In this document: positions 9,971 to 18,163 of the stretch, in pieces
Position numbering within the stretch: position 1 is the stretch's first letter
How the letters are laid out: each line of letters starts with the position of its first letter
Origin: Gluconobacter frateurii
GTDB taxonomy: Bacteria; Pseudomonadota; Alphaproteobacteria; Acetobacterales; Acetobacteraceae
DNA: 64,000 nucleotides
Assembly (NCBI RefSeq): GCF_002723955.1
Contig: NZ_BEWN01000001.1
Location: 682,001-746,000 of the forward strand
Direction of reading: 5' to 3'
The notes under the pieces: generated by a model
Seen by the model: only the letters and a program-made list of their open reading frames with translations
Told to the model about the DNA's origin: nothing
The model's database searches: none
Translations under genes and position numbers: made by a program

Positions 9971-10665
9971 GCCTTCCGCCAAGCTTGGGAAATGCGGTCA
10001 ATAGTTGGTTGATTGCCTTCCCGGCGCTATTTTCGATCATCAACCCGCTGGGTGCATCCTTGATTTTCGCCCAGGCGACCCAAGGACGCACACGCAAGGA
10101 GGTGATCGAACTGGCGCGGCTTGTTGCGCTGAACTCGCTTGCCATTCTTCTTGTTTCCATATGGTTTGGGAGCTGGATTCTCAGCTTTTTTGGTATCAGC
10201 ATGAATGCCCTGCGCATTACCGGGGGCCTGGTTGTAGCCTCACGTGCATGGGTCATGTTGCAACAGCCAGAAACAAGTGAAGCGCGTAAGGAAAAGCAGG
10301 CTTTGCAGGGTGGCCGCACCGTCGCGGCCCCGGATCTGAAAGAGCGCGCGTTCTTTCCTTTGGCCATGCCATTTACGGTGGGGCCGGGCAGTATCTCAGT
10401 CGCGATTGCCCTGAGTTCATCCTGTCCGCCGCATATGCCTGCACCCGATTATTTCATGGGTGTTTCAGCAGCAGCAACGGCCATGGGCATTGTTGTGGCG
10501 ATTGCCTACGCCTACGCGGAACGTATTGTTTCCATGCTGGGAGTGACGGGGGCTCGGATCGTCAGCCGTCTGGCGGCGCTGATCCTTCTCGCTATCGGCA
10601 TCCAGATCCTGATTTCCGGTGTTCAGGGCTTTCTGGTTGAGACCCTTCGGCTTGCTCATCACTGA
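9967..10665 (+). CDS. MarC/UPF0056 family membrane protein
   Basis: Inner-membrane protein of the MarC family with about six hydrophobic segments across 232 residues. The family marks are FPALFSIINPLGA near the N-terminus and the mid-protein block AFFPLAMPFTVGPGSIS. MarC was once linked to antibiotic resistance, but the family's function remains unsettled. Translation is likely coupled to the upstream MprF-like gene through the ATGA overlap. The last 74 bases overlap the 3' end of the convergent UDG-family gene. Confidence 0.9.
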   Translation: MSLPPSLGNAVNSWLIAFPALFSIINPLGASLIFAQATQGRTRKEVIELARLVALNSLAILLVSIWFGSWILSFFGISMNALRITGGLVVASRAWVMLQQPETSEARKEKQALQGGRTVAAPDLKERAFFPLAMPFTVGPGSISVAIALSSSCPPHMPAPDYFMGVSAAATAMGIVVAIAYAYAERIVSMLGVTGARIVSRLAALILLAIGIQILISGVQGFLVETLRLAHH

Positions 10666-11263
10666 GAGCCAGAATGGACTGCACTTTTTCACGAAGGGCA
10701 GGAATGACTTCTTCCTGAAACCAGGGTGCTTTTCTTTCCCATACGCCTGTTCTCCACGACGGATGGGGCAGGGGGAAGTAATTGTCGGGTAGATAATCCC
10801 GGAAATTTCTGACCCGTTCTGTGACCGAGCCTTTTCCCAATACATGATGTTGTGAGTAACTGCCGACCAGCAGGGTGAGTTGGAGGGCTGGCATCAGCGA
10901 GAGAACCCGTTTCCGCCAGATCGGTGCACATTCGGGGCGCGGTGGACAATCTCCGCCCTTGGGCAAGCGTCCAGGATAGCAAAGACCCATTGGCAGAATG
11001 GCGACATGACGAGTGTCATAAAAGACATCCTCTGTCAGACCGAGCCATTGCCTCAGCCGGACGCCTGACGGATCCATGAAAGACGTATTCTTGAAATGGG
11101 CCTTGGTTCCTGGCGCCTGGCTGGCAATCAGCAGGCGGGACGTTGCTGACACATGGATCAGCGGTCTTGCGCCAAGAGGGAGGTGGGCTTCACAGACACG
11201 GCAGGCACGGACCTCCTGAACCAGAGCGGTCAGTCGGTCTTGCGTGGTGGGTTTGGAAATCAT
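10592..11263 (-). CDS. Uracil-DNA glycosylase superfamily protein
   Basis: Probable base-excision or related enzyme of the UDG superfamily, 223 residues. Seen in the sequence: CRVC at 21-24, the active-site-like loop QAPG at 49-52 followed by FMDPSG at 62-67, extra cysteines at 95, 106 and 112, and a C-terminal PHPS at 166-169 corresponding to the superfamily's HPS/HPSP loop. It differs from classic Ung and resembles the uncharacterised UDG-like subgroup found in many Proteobacteria. The final 25 residues or so are a polar tail antisense to the end of marC and are probably not part of the fold. Its stop-side location and the 4-base overlap with thpR indicate a two-gene operon read thpR then this gene. 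Confidence 0.85.
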   Translation of the reverse strand: MISKPTTQDRLTALVQEVRACRVCEAHLPLGARPLIHVSATSRLLIASQAPGTKAHFKNTSFMDPSGVRLRQWLGLTEDVFYDTRHVAILPMGLCYPGRLPKGGDCPPRPECAPIWRKRVLSLMPALQLTLLVGSYSQHHVLGKGSVTERVRNFRDYLPDNYFPLPHPSWRTGVWERKAPWFQEEVIPALREKVQSILALSDEQAEGSQPESPEHRKSGSGCR

Positions 11264-11823
11264 TCATCCTCAGGAAGAAGCGGCATATCCGGGTGCCAGG
11301 CATATTCCGCGCGGGCAACATAGACATGCTGATCATACCCGCGCAGGCTCTCAAAGAGTGTAACGTGGTGAACGGGCATTGGCTCACTTCTGAAAAGATT
11401 ATGCCGCTGAACCCAGCGGGCTGCATCGGCACGTTGGGTCGTCGCAAGGTGCCCGAGAGTTACGCTGGGCTGAAAACGGCGTTTGGCAGGGGCGCATCCG
11501 GCTCTGCGCAGAACGCTTTCCACCTGTGTCTGAAGTGTTGTCAGAGCTTCGGACCGTTCGATGCCAATCATGAGGCTGTCAGCAGTCATGCCTTCCCGGA
11601 GGTCTGCACCATGGAAAGAGACATTGAATGGCTTCCAGGACAGGCGTGAAAGAGCGAGATCGATCTCTTCCATGACATAGCGGTCTGTAATTTCGCCGAT
11701 AAAGCGAAGGGTCAGATGATAGTTCTCGGAGGGAACCCACTGCACGCCCGGCAGTGATCCTCTGAGGAGAGCAAGCGCTTCACGCTGGGCGGGGGAGAGG
11801 TCGAGTGCGACAAAAAGTCTCAA
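11260..11823 (-). CDS. thpR: RNA 2',3'-cyclic phosphodiesterase (2'-5' RNA ligase family)
   Basis: Two-histidine phosphoesterase of the LigT/ThpR family acting on 2',3'-cyclic phosphate or 2'-5' linkages in RNA. The 187-residue protein shows both HxTx motifs in the expected places: HLTL at 36-39 and HVTL near 153-156, each lying in one of the two pseudo-symmetric lobes. The opening MRLFVALDL is typical of the family. It overlaps the downstream UDG-like gene by 4 bases (ATGA), implying coupled translation. The in vivo substrate is not deducible. Confidence 0.92.
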   Translation of the reverse strand: MRLFVALDLSPAQREALALLRGSLPGVQWVPSENYHLTLRFIGEITDRYVMEEIDLALSRLSWKPFNVSFHGADLREGMTADSLMIGIERSEALTTLQTQVESVLRRAGCAPAKRRFQPSVTLGHLATTQRADAARWVQRHNLFRSEPMPVHHVTLFESLRGYDQHVYVARAEYAWHPDMPLLPEDE

Positions 11824-11935
11824 GAGGCTCGTTTCCCGGGCAAATGGAACACAGATATGAAGGGTCTTCTTGACCGTGCAGTGAAAAGCCCCACATTCAG
11901 GGAAAGTACGGGCGAGCTTGCAAGGTTCGTCAAGC

Positions 11936-11957
11936 GCCCTTTTTCAAAGGGCCTTTT
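11936..11957 (+). promoter_or_regulatory. Hairpin with T-run in the BI-1 gene leader
   Basis: GCCCTTT and AAAGGGC (11936-11942, 11946-11952) form a tight hairpin followed by CTTTT, about 20 bases before the start codon and just before the SD GGAAAAGG. It resembles a small terminator or attenuator placed inside the leader. Confidence 0.4.
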
Positions 11958-11972
11958 ACTGGAAAAGGTATC

Positions 11973-12743
11973 ATGGCTTTCAATTCCAATTTCGGCAGGG
12001 CCGGTACACAGGCAGGGGTCGGCAGTCTTGACGCTGGTCTTCGCTCTTATATGTGCCGTGTCTTCAACTGGATGGCGATCGGCCTCGTCGTAACGGGGCT
12101 TGTTGCCTATGGCGTGGCAGAGACCTCTCTGCGCGCGCTCTTCTTTCATCTGGCAGAGACGCCCAATGGTGCGTTTGTTCTGCGCCCTACCTTTCTTGGT
12201 GGAGTAGCGATTTTCGCCCCGCTTGCTTTTGTGATGGTGCTGTCCTTCGGGATCAACCGTCTTTCACGCTCTGCGGTTCAGGCGATTTTCCTGCTGTTCA
12301 GCGCAGCAATGGGCGCAAGCATGTCTAGCCTGCTGCTGAGCTATACGGGCGTTTCTGTCGCCAGAACGTTCTTTATCAGTGCTGTGATGTTCGGTGGAAT
12401 GGCGCTGTGGGGATACACCACGGGCGCGAACCTTCTTCGACTCGGTTCCTTCCTGTTTATGGGGCTGATCGGCATCATGATCGCGATGGTCGTGAACATC
12501 TTCCTGCACAGTGCACCACTGGCAATGCTTGTTTCTCTAATCGGGGTCGCTCTTTTCACAGGTCTTGCAGCCTATGACACGCAGCGCATCAAGATTAACT
12601 ACCAGCAATATATGTCTTTTGCCTCACAGGACGATATTGGAAAGCTCAGCATTTACGATGCGCTGTCGATGTATCTCAATTTTGTGAACCTGTTTCAGTT
12701 TCTTATTCAGTTCACGGGCGTTCGTTCCAGTAATAGCGACTGA
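11973..12743 (+). CDS. Bax inhibitor-1/YccA family membrane protein
   Basis: Inner-membrane protein of the TMBIM/BI-1 family (YbhL/YccA type), 256 residues with about seven hydrophobic segments after a cytosolic N-terminus (FNSNFGRAGTQ). Conserved late features are LFTGLAAYDTQRIK near 190-203 and the C-terminal run SIYDALSMYLNFVNLFQFL. Relatives act as pH-dependent calcium leak channels (BsYetJ) or modulate FtsH (YccA). A good SD (GGAAAAGG) sits 5 bases before the ATG. It is monocistronic, bounded by its own terminator. Confidence 0.93.
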   Translation: MAFNSNFGRAGTQAGVGSLDAGLRSYMCRVFNWMAIGLVVTGLVAYGVAETSLRALFFHLAETPNGAFVLRPTFLGGVAIFAPLAFVMVLSFGINRLSRSAVQAIFLLFSAAMGASMSSLLLSYTGVSVARTFFISAVMFGGMALWGYTTGANLLRLGSFLFMGLIGIMIAMVVNIFLHSAPLAMLVSLIGVALFTGLAAYDTQRIKINYQQYMSFASQDDIGKLSIYDALSMYLNFVNLFQFLIQFTGVRSSNSD

Positions 12744-12775
12744 TATTACCTATCAAGTATTGTTGATAGTTCTCA

Positions 12776-12806
12776 GGGGGCGACAGTCAATGTCGCCCCC
12801 TTTCTT
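12776..12806 (+). terminator. Rho-independent terminator of the BI-1 gene
   Basis: GGGGGCGACA pairs with TGTCGCCCCC around a 5-base loop, followed by TTTCTTGTTTT. Confidence 0.88.
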
Positions 12807-13114
12807 GTTTTGGGACTAAAAAGGTCTTGAATTATTTTCGCCTTATTCGAATTGGTTTACATTAAAAAGCTGTAATATTCGTACTTAATGAAAGCTATAA
12901 TTAAACCAAATGTGGCGAAAAACAGCCATTTATGGCGTCGTCGAGGATATGCACACCCCCTCACGAAATCCGTGATAAGCCTTGTCTTCCGGGCGATTCA
13001 GGCAGAAAAAACCTGAGGAACCGGGACAGTCGTGTCCCATGCTGAATGAATTTCAGGGTCGGATCTTTGATCCGGTTCCTGACGTCAGGATACGAACGAG
13101 AAAGGCAGCAGACT
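12807..13114 (+). promoter_or_regulatory. AT-rich promoter region and structured leader of cyoABCD
   Basis: No protein gene fits here. The first part (to about 12910) is markedly AT-rich; a weak sigma-70-like pair is TTGGTT at 12852 and TAATAT at 12873 (15-base spacer). From 12961 on, inverted repeats crowd together: TCACG/CGTGA (12961-12975), TCAGG/CCTGA (12998-13016), AGGAACCGG at 13016-13024 against CCGGTTCCT at 13072-13080, GGGACA/TGTCCC (13023-13038), CTGAA/TTCAG (13042-13056), CGGATC/GATCCG (13060-13074), and the palindrome CCTGACGTCAGG at 13078-13089. The outer helix shares bases with two inner hairpins, so alternative folds compete. Confidence 0.5.
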
Positions 13115-13195
13115 ATGGCAGCGTTCGGCAGCTCTGATGCGACCCTTATCGTGTCAAACCGTTTCCCGGCGAATACTCCATGCCGGAACGGATGA
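13115..13195 (+). CDS. Possible 26-residue leader ORF upstream of cyoA
   Basis: A short ORF (starting MAAFGSSDATLIV, ending PCRNG) follows a purine-rich GAGAAAGG stretch and ends with TGA at 13193-13195, overlapping the ATGATG at the start of cyoA. Such an overlap would couple its translation to cyoA. I recognise no family. It could be a fortuitous ORF; the evidence is position, a plausible SD and the overlap only. Confidence 0.35.
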   Translation: MAAFGSSDATLIVSNRFPANTPCRNG

Positions 13196-14130
13196 TGAAA
13201 GCAGGACCGATGAAAAAACTCTGGCGATATCTCCCAGCGTTGCCGGCGCTGATGCTATCGGGTTGCACGGTTGATCTGCTTCAGCCGCGCGGTCCGATCG
13301 CAGAAATGAACCGCGACGTTATGGTGGCAGAATTTGCCATCATGATGGCGATTGTGGTTCCGACCTGTATCGCAACGCTTTATTTTGCTTGGAAGTATCG
13401 CGCTTCCAATACCCAGGCCGAATATCTGCCGACCTGGGATCACTCAACGAAGATTGAGTATGTCATCTGGGGCATTCCTTCCCTGATCATCGTCGCTCTC
13501 GGCGCGATCAGCTGGTACAGCACCCACGCCTATGACCCGTACCGCCCGATCCAGACGGCTGACAACGTCAAGCCGCTGAATGTTCAGGTGGTCTCTCTCG
13601 ACTGGAAATGGCTGTTCATCTATCCGGATCTGGGGATCGCTACGATCAACCAGCTGGATGTGCCCACGAACACGCCGCTGAACTTCCAGATCACCTCTGA
13701 CACTGTCATGACGTCGTTCTTCATCCCGCGTCTGGGATCGATGATCTACTCCATGCCGGGTCAGCAGACGCAGCTGCATCTTCTTGCAACTGAGTCGGGT
13801 GACTATCTGGGTGAAGCTTCCCAGTTCAGTGGTCGCGGTTTCTCTGACATGAAGTTCCGCACCCTCGCCATGGCACCTGAAGAATTCAGCGCCTGGGTCG
13901 AGAAGGTGAAGAGCGGCAGCGAAAACCTCGATGACACGACCTATCCGAAGTACTCTGCCCCGCAGGAAGCTGCGCCGGTTCAGTATTTCGCGCATGTCCA
14001 GCCGGATCTCTTCGACGGCATCGTCGCCAAGTACAACAATGGCATGATGGTGGAGAAGACGACGGGCAAGGTCATGCATATGCAGTCCGCTTCCAGCGCT
14101 GCACCGTCCGACACTGGCATGAAGGAATAA
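13195..14130 (+). CDS. cyoA: Cytochrome bo-type ubiquinol oxidase subunit II
   Basis: Lipid-anchored subunit II of the haem-copper quinol oxidase that passes electrons from ubiquinol to oxygen. About 311 residues: a lipoprotein signal with lipobox LSGC near residues 19-22, two transmembrane helices (about 38-65 and 85-105), then a periplasmic cupredoxin domain lacking the CuA ligands of cytochrome c oxidases, as expected for a quinol oxidase ([36 protein letters not shown]). In-frame ATGs lie at 13180, 13192, 13195 and 13210; I prefer 13195 because GGAA lies 6-7 bases upstream. First gene of cyoABCD, 7 bases before cyoB. Confidence 0.96.
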   Translation: MKAGPMKKLWRYLPALPALMLSGCTVDLLQPRGPIAEMNRDVMVAEFAIMMAIVVPTCIATLYFAWKYRASNTQAEYLPTWDHSTKIEYVIWGIPSLIIVALGAISWYSTHAYDPYRPIQTADNVKPLNVQVVSLDWKWLFIYPDLGIATINQLDVPTNTPLNFQITSDTVMTSFFIPRLGSMIYSMPGQQTQLHLLATESGDYLGEASQFSGRGFSDMKFRTLAMAPEEFSAWVEKVKSGSENLDDTTYPKYSAPQEAAPVQYFAHVQPDLFDGIVAKYNNGMMVEKTTGKVMHMQSASSAAPSDTGMKE

Positions 14131-14137
14131 CCGACAG

Positions 14138-16126
14138 ATGCTCGGAAAACTCTCCCTTTCAGCCATACCTTTCGATGTGCCGATCCTTGTCGGCACATTC
14201 CTGGGTGTGGCTGTCATCGGCCTTGCCGTGCTGGGTGCCGTTACTTACTTCGGTAAGTGGGGTTACCTGTGGCGTGAATGGCTGACGACAGTCGACCATA
14301 AGCGCCTTGCCGTGATGTATATCATCCTGGCAATTGTCATGCTGTTCCGCGGCTTCGCGGACGCCATCATGATGCGTACCCAGCTCGCGCTGGCCTATGC
14401 CGGTAACCCTGGTTACCTTCCGCCTCACCACTACGACCAGATCTTCTCCGCTCACGGCACGATCATGATTTTCTTCATGGCCATGGCGTTCATGACGGGG
14501 CTGCTCAACCTGGTGGTGCCTCTCCAGATCGGTGCGCGCGACGTTGCGTTCCCGTTCCTGAACTCGCTCAGCTTCTACATGACGCTGGTCGGTGCCCTTC
14601 TGATCAACATCTCGCTGTTCATCGGTGAGTTTGCTCAGTGCGGCTGGCTGGTTTACCCGCCACTGTCCGAGATGCAGTTCAGCCCGGGCGTCGGCGTTGA
14701 CTACTACATCTGGGCCGTTCAGATCTCCGGTGTCGGTACGCTTCTGACGGGTGTGAACTTCTTCACGACCATCGTGAAGATGCGCGCTCCTGGCATGGGC
14801 TGGATGCAGATGCCGGTGTTCACCTGGACTGCTTTCTGCACGACCGTTCTGATCATGGCTTCGTTCCCGGTTCTGACCGTGACGCTGGCTCTGCTCAGCC
14901 TCGACCGTTACCTCGGCATGCACTTCTTCACGAACGATGCCGGCGGCAACGTCATGCTGTATCTGAGCATGATCTGGACCTGGGGCCATCCGGAAGTTTA
15001 CATTCTGGTCATCCCGGCTTTCGGCGTGTTCTCTGAAGTTACCTCAACGTTCTCCCGCAAGCCGCTCTTCGGCTACAATACGATGGTTTACGCTACGTGC
15101 TCCATCATGGTGCTGTCGTTCGTCGTGTGGGTGCATCACTTCTTCACCATGGGCGCAGGCGCCAACGTCAATACCTTCTTCGGTATCATGACGATGGTTA
15201 TCGCAGTCCCGACAGGCGTGAAGATCTTCAACTGGCTGTTCACCATGTATAAGGGACGTGTTGAATTCACGGCTCCGATGTACTGGACGATCGGCTTCAT
15301 GATCACCTTCTCCATCGGTGGCATGACGGGCGTCATGATGGCCATGCCGGCCGCTGACTGGATCCTTCACAACTCCCTGTTCCTTATTGCCCACTTCCAT
15401 AACGTCATTATCGGTGGTGTGTACTTCGGTTACATTGCAGGTATGGGCTTCTGGTTCCCGAAGGCTTTCGGCTTCAAGCTGAACGAAGCCTGGGGCAAGC
15501 GCGCGTTCTGGTGCTGGTTCGTTGGCTTCTATCTTGCCTTCGTTCCGCTCTATGTCCTCGGTCTCGAAGGCATGACGCGTCGTATGAACCACTACGACAA
15601 TCCGGACTGGCGTCCGTGGCTGCTGATTGCAGAAGCTGGTGCGGTTGTTATCGCTCTGGGTATCGTCTGCCAGCTCACGCAGCTTTACGTCTCCATCCGC
15701 GATCGTAACCTGCCGGAGAACCTGGACCTGACGGGCGATCCGTGGGGTGGTCGTACGCTGGAGTGGTCCATTTCTTCTCCGCCGCCGGCTTATAACTTCG
15801 CAGTTATCCCGGACATCCATGGTCTGGACACGTTCCACACCGAGAAGCAGCTTGGCCGTCGTGCACATAACAAGCCGCTGGAGCCCATCCACATGCCGAA
15901 GAACACGGCTGCGGGCGCTCTTATCGGTGCGTTCTCGTTCATCCTTGGCTTCGGTGCCATCTGGTACATCTGGTGGATGGCTGGTCTTGGACTGATCGGT
16001 ATCGTCGTCACGATGATCCTGCGCAGTGCAAACCGCGATGTCGATTACTACGTCCCTGTCAGCGAAATCGAGCACAACGAGGAAGTCTATTCCCGTCGTA
16101 TCGCCGCTGCGCAGGCAGCAGAGTAA
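14138..16126 (+). CDS. cyoB: Cytochrome bo-type ubiquinol oxidase subunit I
   Basis: Catalytic haem-copper subunit with the low-spin haem and the binuclear haem/CuB centre; reduces oxygen and pumps protons. The 662-residue chain is almost all transmembrane helices. Visible ligands and pathway residues: [11 protein letters not shown] and [11 protein letters not shown] (the quinol-site R, D, H and Q of the E. coli enzyme plus a haem histidine), [14 protein letters not shown] (CuB His and cross-linked Tyr), VWVHHFF (CuB histidines) and IAHFHNV (haem histidines). Length and order match family standards. Second gene of the operon; cyoC follows after 14 bases with the SD AGGGGGG. Confidence 0.98.
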   Translation: MLGKLSLSAIPFDVPILVGTFLGVAVIGLAVLGAVTYFGKWGYLWREWLTTVDHKRLAVMYIILAIVMLFRGFADAIMMRTQLALAYAGNPGYLPPHHYDQIFSAHGTIMIFFMAMAFMTGLLNLVVPLQIGARDVAFPFLNSLSFYMTLVGALLINISLFIGEFAQCGWLVYPPLSEMQFSPGVGVDYYIWAVQISGVGTLLTGVNFFTTIVKMRAPGMGWMQMPVFTWTAFCTTVLIMASFPVLTVTLALLSLDRYLGMHFFTNDAGGNVMLYLSMIWTWGHPEVYILVIPAFGVFSEVTSTFSRKPLFGYNTMVYATCSIMVLSFVVWVHHFFTMGAGANVNTFFGIMTMVIAVPTGVKIFNWLFTMYKGRVEFTAPMYWTIGFMITFSIGGMTGVMMAMPAADWILHNSLFLIAHFHNVIIGGVYFGYIAGMGFWFPKAFGFKLNEAWGKRAFWCWFVGFYLAFVPLYVLGLEGMTRRMNHYDNPDWRPWLLIAEAGAVVIALGIVCQLTQLYVSIRDRNLPENLDLTGDPWGGRTLEWSISSPPPAYNFAVIPDIHGLDTFHTEKQLGRRAHNKPLEPIHMPKNTAAGALIGAFSFILGFGAIWYIWWMAGLGLIGIVVTMILRSANRDVDYYVPVSEIEHNEEVYSRRIAAAQAAE

Positions 16127-16140
16127 GGGGGGCATAGTTA

Positions 16141-16761
16141 ATGGCTCACGAAGCAACCATGTCGCCTCTGGCACACGCTGACGACCACGGTCACGATCAT
16201 CATCACGAGACGCCGAATGTTTTCGGTTTCTGGCTCTACCTGATGACGGACTGCATTCTGTTCGGTTCGATCTTTGCTGCGTTTGCAGTCCTCCGGAACC
16301 AGTTTGCCGGAGGGCCTTCGGGCAAGGAACTGTTCGATCTGACGAATGTAGGGATCGAGACAGCTATCCTGCTGTTCTCATCCATCACCTACGGCTTTGC
16401 CTCGCTCAATGCGCTGGCAAAGAACAAGACCATGGTTCTGGTCTGGCTGGCCATCACCTTCGTGCTGGGTCTGTCCTTCGTTGGTCTTGAAGTGAGCGAG
16501 TTCTCACACATGATCGCTGAAGGTAACGGTCCTGACCGTTCTGCTTTCCTTTCCGCGTTCTTCACGCTGGTTGGAACGCATGGTCTGCACGTAACCTGTG
16601 GTCTGATCTGGATGGCGGTTCTGATGGTCCAGATGATGGGCCCGCAGGATCTGTCCCAGCGGATGATGGACAAGCTGACTTGCCTCAGCCTGTTCTGGCA
16701 CTTTCTGGACATCGTCTGGATCTGTGTTTTCTCCTTCGTCTATCTCGCAGGTGTGATGTAA
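16141..16761 (+). CDS. cyoC: Cytochrome bo-type ubiquinol oxidase subunit III
   Basis: Five-helix subunit III of the quinol oxidase, 206 residues, without redox cofactors. The N-terminus is His-rich (HADDHGHDHHHE), then FGFWLYLMTDCILFG begins the first helix; the block GTHGLHVTCGLIWM is characteristic of subunit III. Its TAA shares a base with the ATG of cyoD (TAATG), so translation is coupled. The His-rich head could bind metal, but such heads are common in CyoC and no role is claimed. Confidence 0.97.
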   Translation: MAHEATMSPLAHADDHGHDHHHETPNVFGFWLYLMTDCILFGSIFAAFAVLRNQFAGGPSGKELFDLTNVGIETAILLFSSITYGFASLNALAKNKTMVLVWLAITFVLGLSFVGLEVSEFSHMIAEGNGPDRSAFLSAFFTLVGTHGLHVTCGLIWMAVLMVQMMGPQDLSQRMMDKLTCLSLFWHFLDIVWICVFSFVYLAGVM

Positions 16762-17090
16762 TGGCCCAGGCACATACAACCCACGATGGTAGCCACGGCT
16801 CCTATCAGTCCTACATCATCGGGTTCGTTCTTGCGGTCGTCCTGACTGTTGCGTCTTTCGCAGCAGTCATGACCCACGCACTTGCTCCCGGGATGGCACT
16901 TGCAGCTCTTGGTGTTCTGGCGGTCGTTCAGATCGTCGTGCATCTGGTGTTCTTCCTTCACCTGAACACCAGCAACGAGCAGAGCTGGAACCTGATGTGC
17001 TTCATCTTCGCAGCAGCATCAGTGGTCATCATTGTCGGCGGCACGCTGTTCATCATGCATGACACGGCCATCAACATGATGTCCCGCTAA
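16761..17090 (+). CDS. cyoD: Cytochrome bo-type ubiquinol oxidase subunit IV
   Basis: Small accessory subunit IV, 109 residues with three transmembrane helices, thought to assist assembly of the CuB site in the homologous E. coli oxidase. YIIGFVLAVVLTVASF opens the first helix, VQIVVHLVFFLHLN is the family hallmark in the second, and a third helix precedes the C-terminus. The start at 16761 overlaps the cyoC stop and fits the family length; an upstream in-frame ATG at 16680 lies inside cyoC and is rejected. No cyoE or surF follows in this window; the operon ends at a terminator 26 bases on. Confidence 0.96.
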   Translation: MAQAHTTHDGSHGSYQSYIIGFVLAVVLTVASFAAVMTHALAPGMALAALGVLAVVQIVVHLVFFLHLNTSNEQSWNLMCFIFAAASVVIIVGGTLFIMHDTAINMMSR

Positions 17091-17115
17091 GATCCCTTCC
17101 GGATCAAAGCAGAAG

Positions 17116-17148
17116 AAACCGGCAGGAGAAATCCTGCCGGTTTTTTTG
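17116..17148 (+). terminator. Rho-independent terminator of cyoABCD
   Basis: AAACCGGCAGGA and TCCTGCCGGTTT pair around GAAA, followed by a run of seven T. Confidence 0.93.
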
Positions 17149-17401
17149 TGCCCGGTGGGATTCTGATCGTTTGACTGCAGGATCCGAAAATACGGCTACT
17201 TCTGCTGCTCTGTTTCAGGCACATGAAGCCCAGAGGGTTTGATGCCCTTAGTCCTGTGATGACGCGGACACTTAGTTCCGGCGCATATTCACCATTTGTC
17301 GTTTCGGTACTCCACGCCGGGAGAGTGCTTCCTGAATAGCCACGCCGAACCACCGCACTATGAAATAGATGATCTTCGACACAACCCAGCCGTATCCCCA
17401 T
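17149..17401. other. Intergenic stretch with no clear gene
   Basis: Between the cyo terminator and the ferredoxin terminator I see no convincing gene. On the minus strand a 36-codon ORF from GTG at 17382 to TAA at 17272 (VSKIIYFIVRWFG then a basic tail) has a small-membrane-protein look, but its start codon and SD are weak. It may be the remnant of a gene or chance. Confidence 0.4.
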
Positions 17402-17432
17402 AAAAAAAGCCCGACACAGTGTGCCGGGCTTT
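17402..17432 (-). terminator. Rho-independent terminator of the ferredoxin operon
   Basis: AAAGCCCG and CGGGCTTT pair with further pairing toward the loop; read on the minus strand the stem is followed by a run of seven T. Confidence 0.85.
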
Positions 17433-17455
17433 GAGCCTTCAAATGAGGAGAAGGT

Positions 17456-17788
17456 TCAGTCCTTGTGAGGAGCTTCGGAGAGCATGGCAGCCTTGCCGGG
17501 CTTGTCTTTCCATTCTTCCGCATCAGCCGGCTGATCGCCCTTGCGGGTGATGTTTGGCCACTGGGCTGCGAGCCTGGAGTTGATTTCGATCCATGGAGCC
17601 GCACGGTTGTCGCTATCTGGGAAGATGGCTTCAGCCGGGCACTCAGGTTCGCACACGCCGCAGTCAATGCATTCGTCCGGGTTGATGACGAGGAAATTTT
17701 CCCCGGCATAGAAGCAGTCTACGGGGCAAACTTCCACGCAGTCCATGAACTTGCACTTGATGCAGTTTTCCGTGACCACATAGCTCAT
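17456..17788 (-). CDS. fdxA: Seven-iron ferredoxin (3Fe-4S/4Fe-4S)
   Basis: Small cytoplasmic electron carrier with one 3Fe-4S and one 4Fe-4S cluster, 110 residues. The N-terminal half holds the ligands: [17 protein letters not shown] (residues 9-25) and [12 protein letters not shown] (about 40-51). The C-terminal extension (about residues 60-110, with AAPWIEIN and a Lys/Asp-rich end) is typical for alphaproteobacterial FdxA. It follows the S4 protein gene on the same strand, as in many Alphaproteobacteria, and ends at its own terminator. Its redox partner is not deducible. Confidence 0.95.
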   Translation of the reverse strand: MSYVVTENCIKCKFMDCVEVCPVDCFYAGENFLVINPDECIDCGVCEPECPAEAIFPDSDNRAAPWIEINSRLAAQWPNITRKGDQPADAEEWKDKPGKAAMLSEAPHKD

Positions 17789-17866
17789 TGGTGTCTCCGA
17801 TCCTCATTCGGGCCCGGCTGTGCGGCCCATTTTTCAATTGTGCGGGATGATATGCGAAGGATTGGC

Positions 17867-18163
17867 TTAGGAAGCAAGCTTCTTAGGCTCTTCTTTAATG
17901 ATCTCGTATAGCAGGAATGCTTCTTTTGCGGGGCCACGACGTTCCCCAAGGTCCAGAATACGCCAGACACGTACGTCCTCGTTGGGGCTGGCGGGTGGAA
18001 GCGTCAGCACATCTCCCACACGAAGTTTGGCGTGAGGCTTGCTGGTTGGCTGCCGGTTTACACGAATACGCCCCTTATTGACGATCGTCGCACAGAGAGG
18101 GCGTGTTTTGGCGACCCGTGCATAATACAGCCATTGATCCAGTCGCTGATAGGCATCACTCAT
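17867..18163 (-). CDS. S4-domain RNA-binding protein (Hsp15-like)
   Basis: Short RNA-binding protein of 98 residues made almost entirely of an S4 domain (RLDQWLYYARVAKTRPLCATIV, then GRIRVNRQPTSKPHAKLRVGD), with a short basic C-terminal tail. Homologues such as Hsp15 bind stalled 50S subunits that carry a nascent chain; this may act the same way. It overlaps the SUV3-like helicase stop by 4 bases (ATGA), so the RNA-binding protein and the helicase are translated together, which suggests a shared role in RNA handling. Confidence 0.9.
   Translation of the reverse strand: MSDAYQRLDQWLYYARVAKTRPLCATIVNKGRIRVNRQPTSKPHAKLRVGDVLTLPPASPNEDVRVWRILDLGERRGPAKEAFLLYEIIKEEPKKLAS

Noticed and set aside
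15044-16174. 376-codon minus-strand frame inside cyoB
   Set aside because: Antisense to strongly conserved CyoB; His/Asp/Arg-rich composition is that of a shadow frame. The frame at 14159-14989 is rejected for the same reason.
17456-18163. A plus-strand frame at 17465-17911
   Set aside because: It covers the ferredoxin gene in antisense and has no recognised domain.
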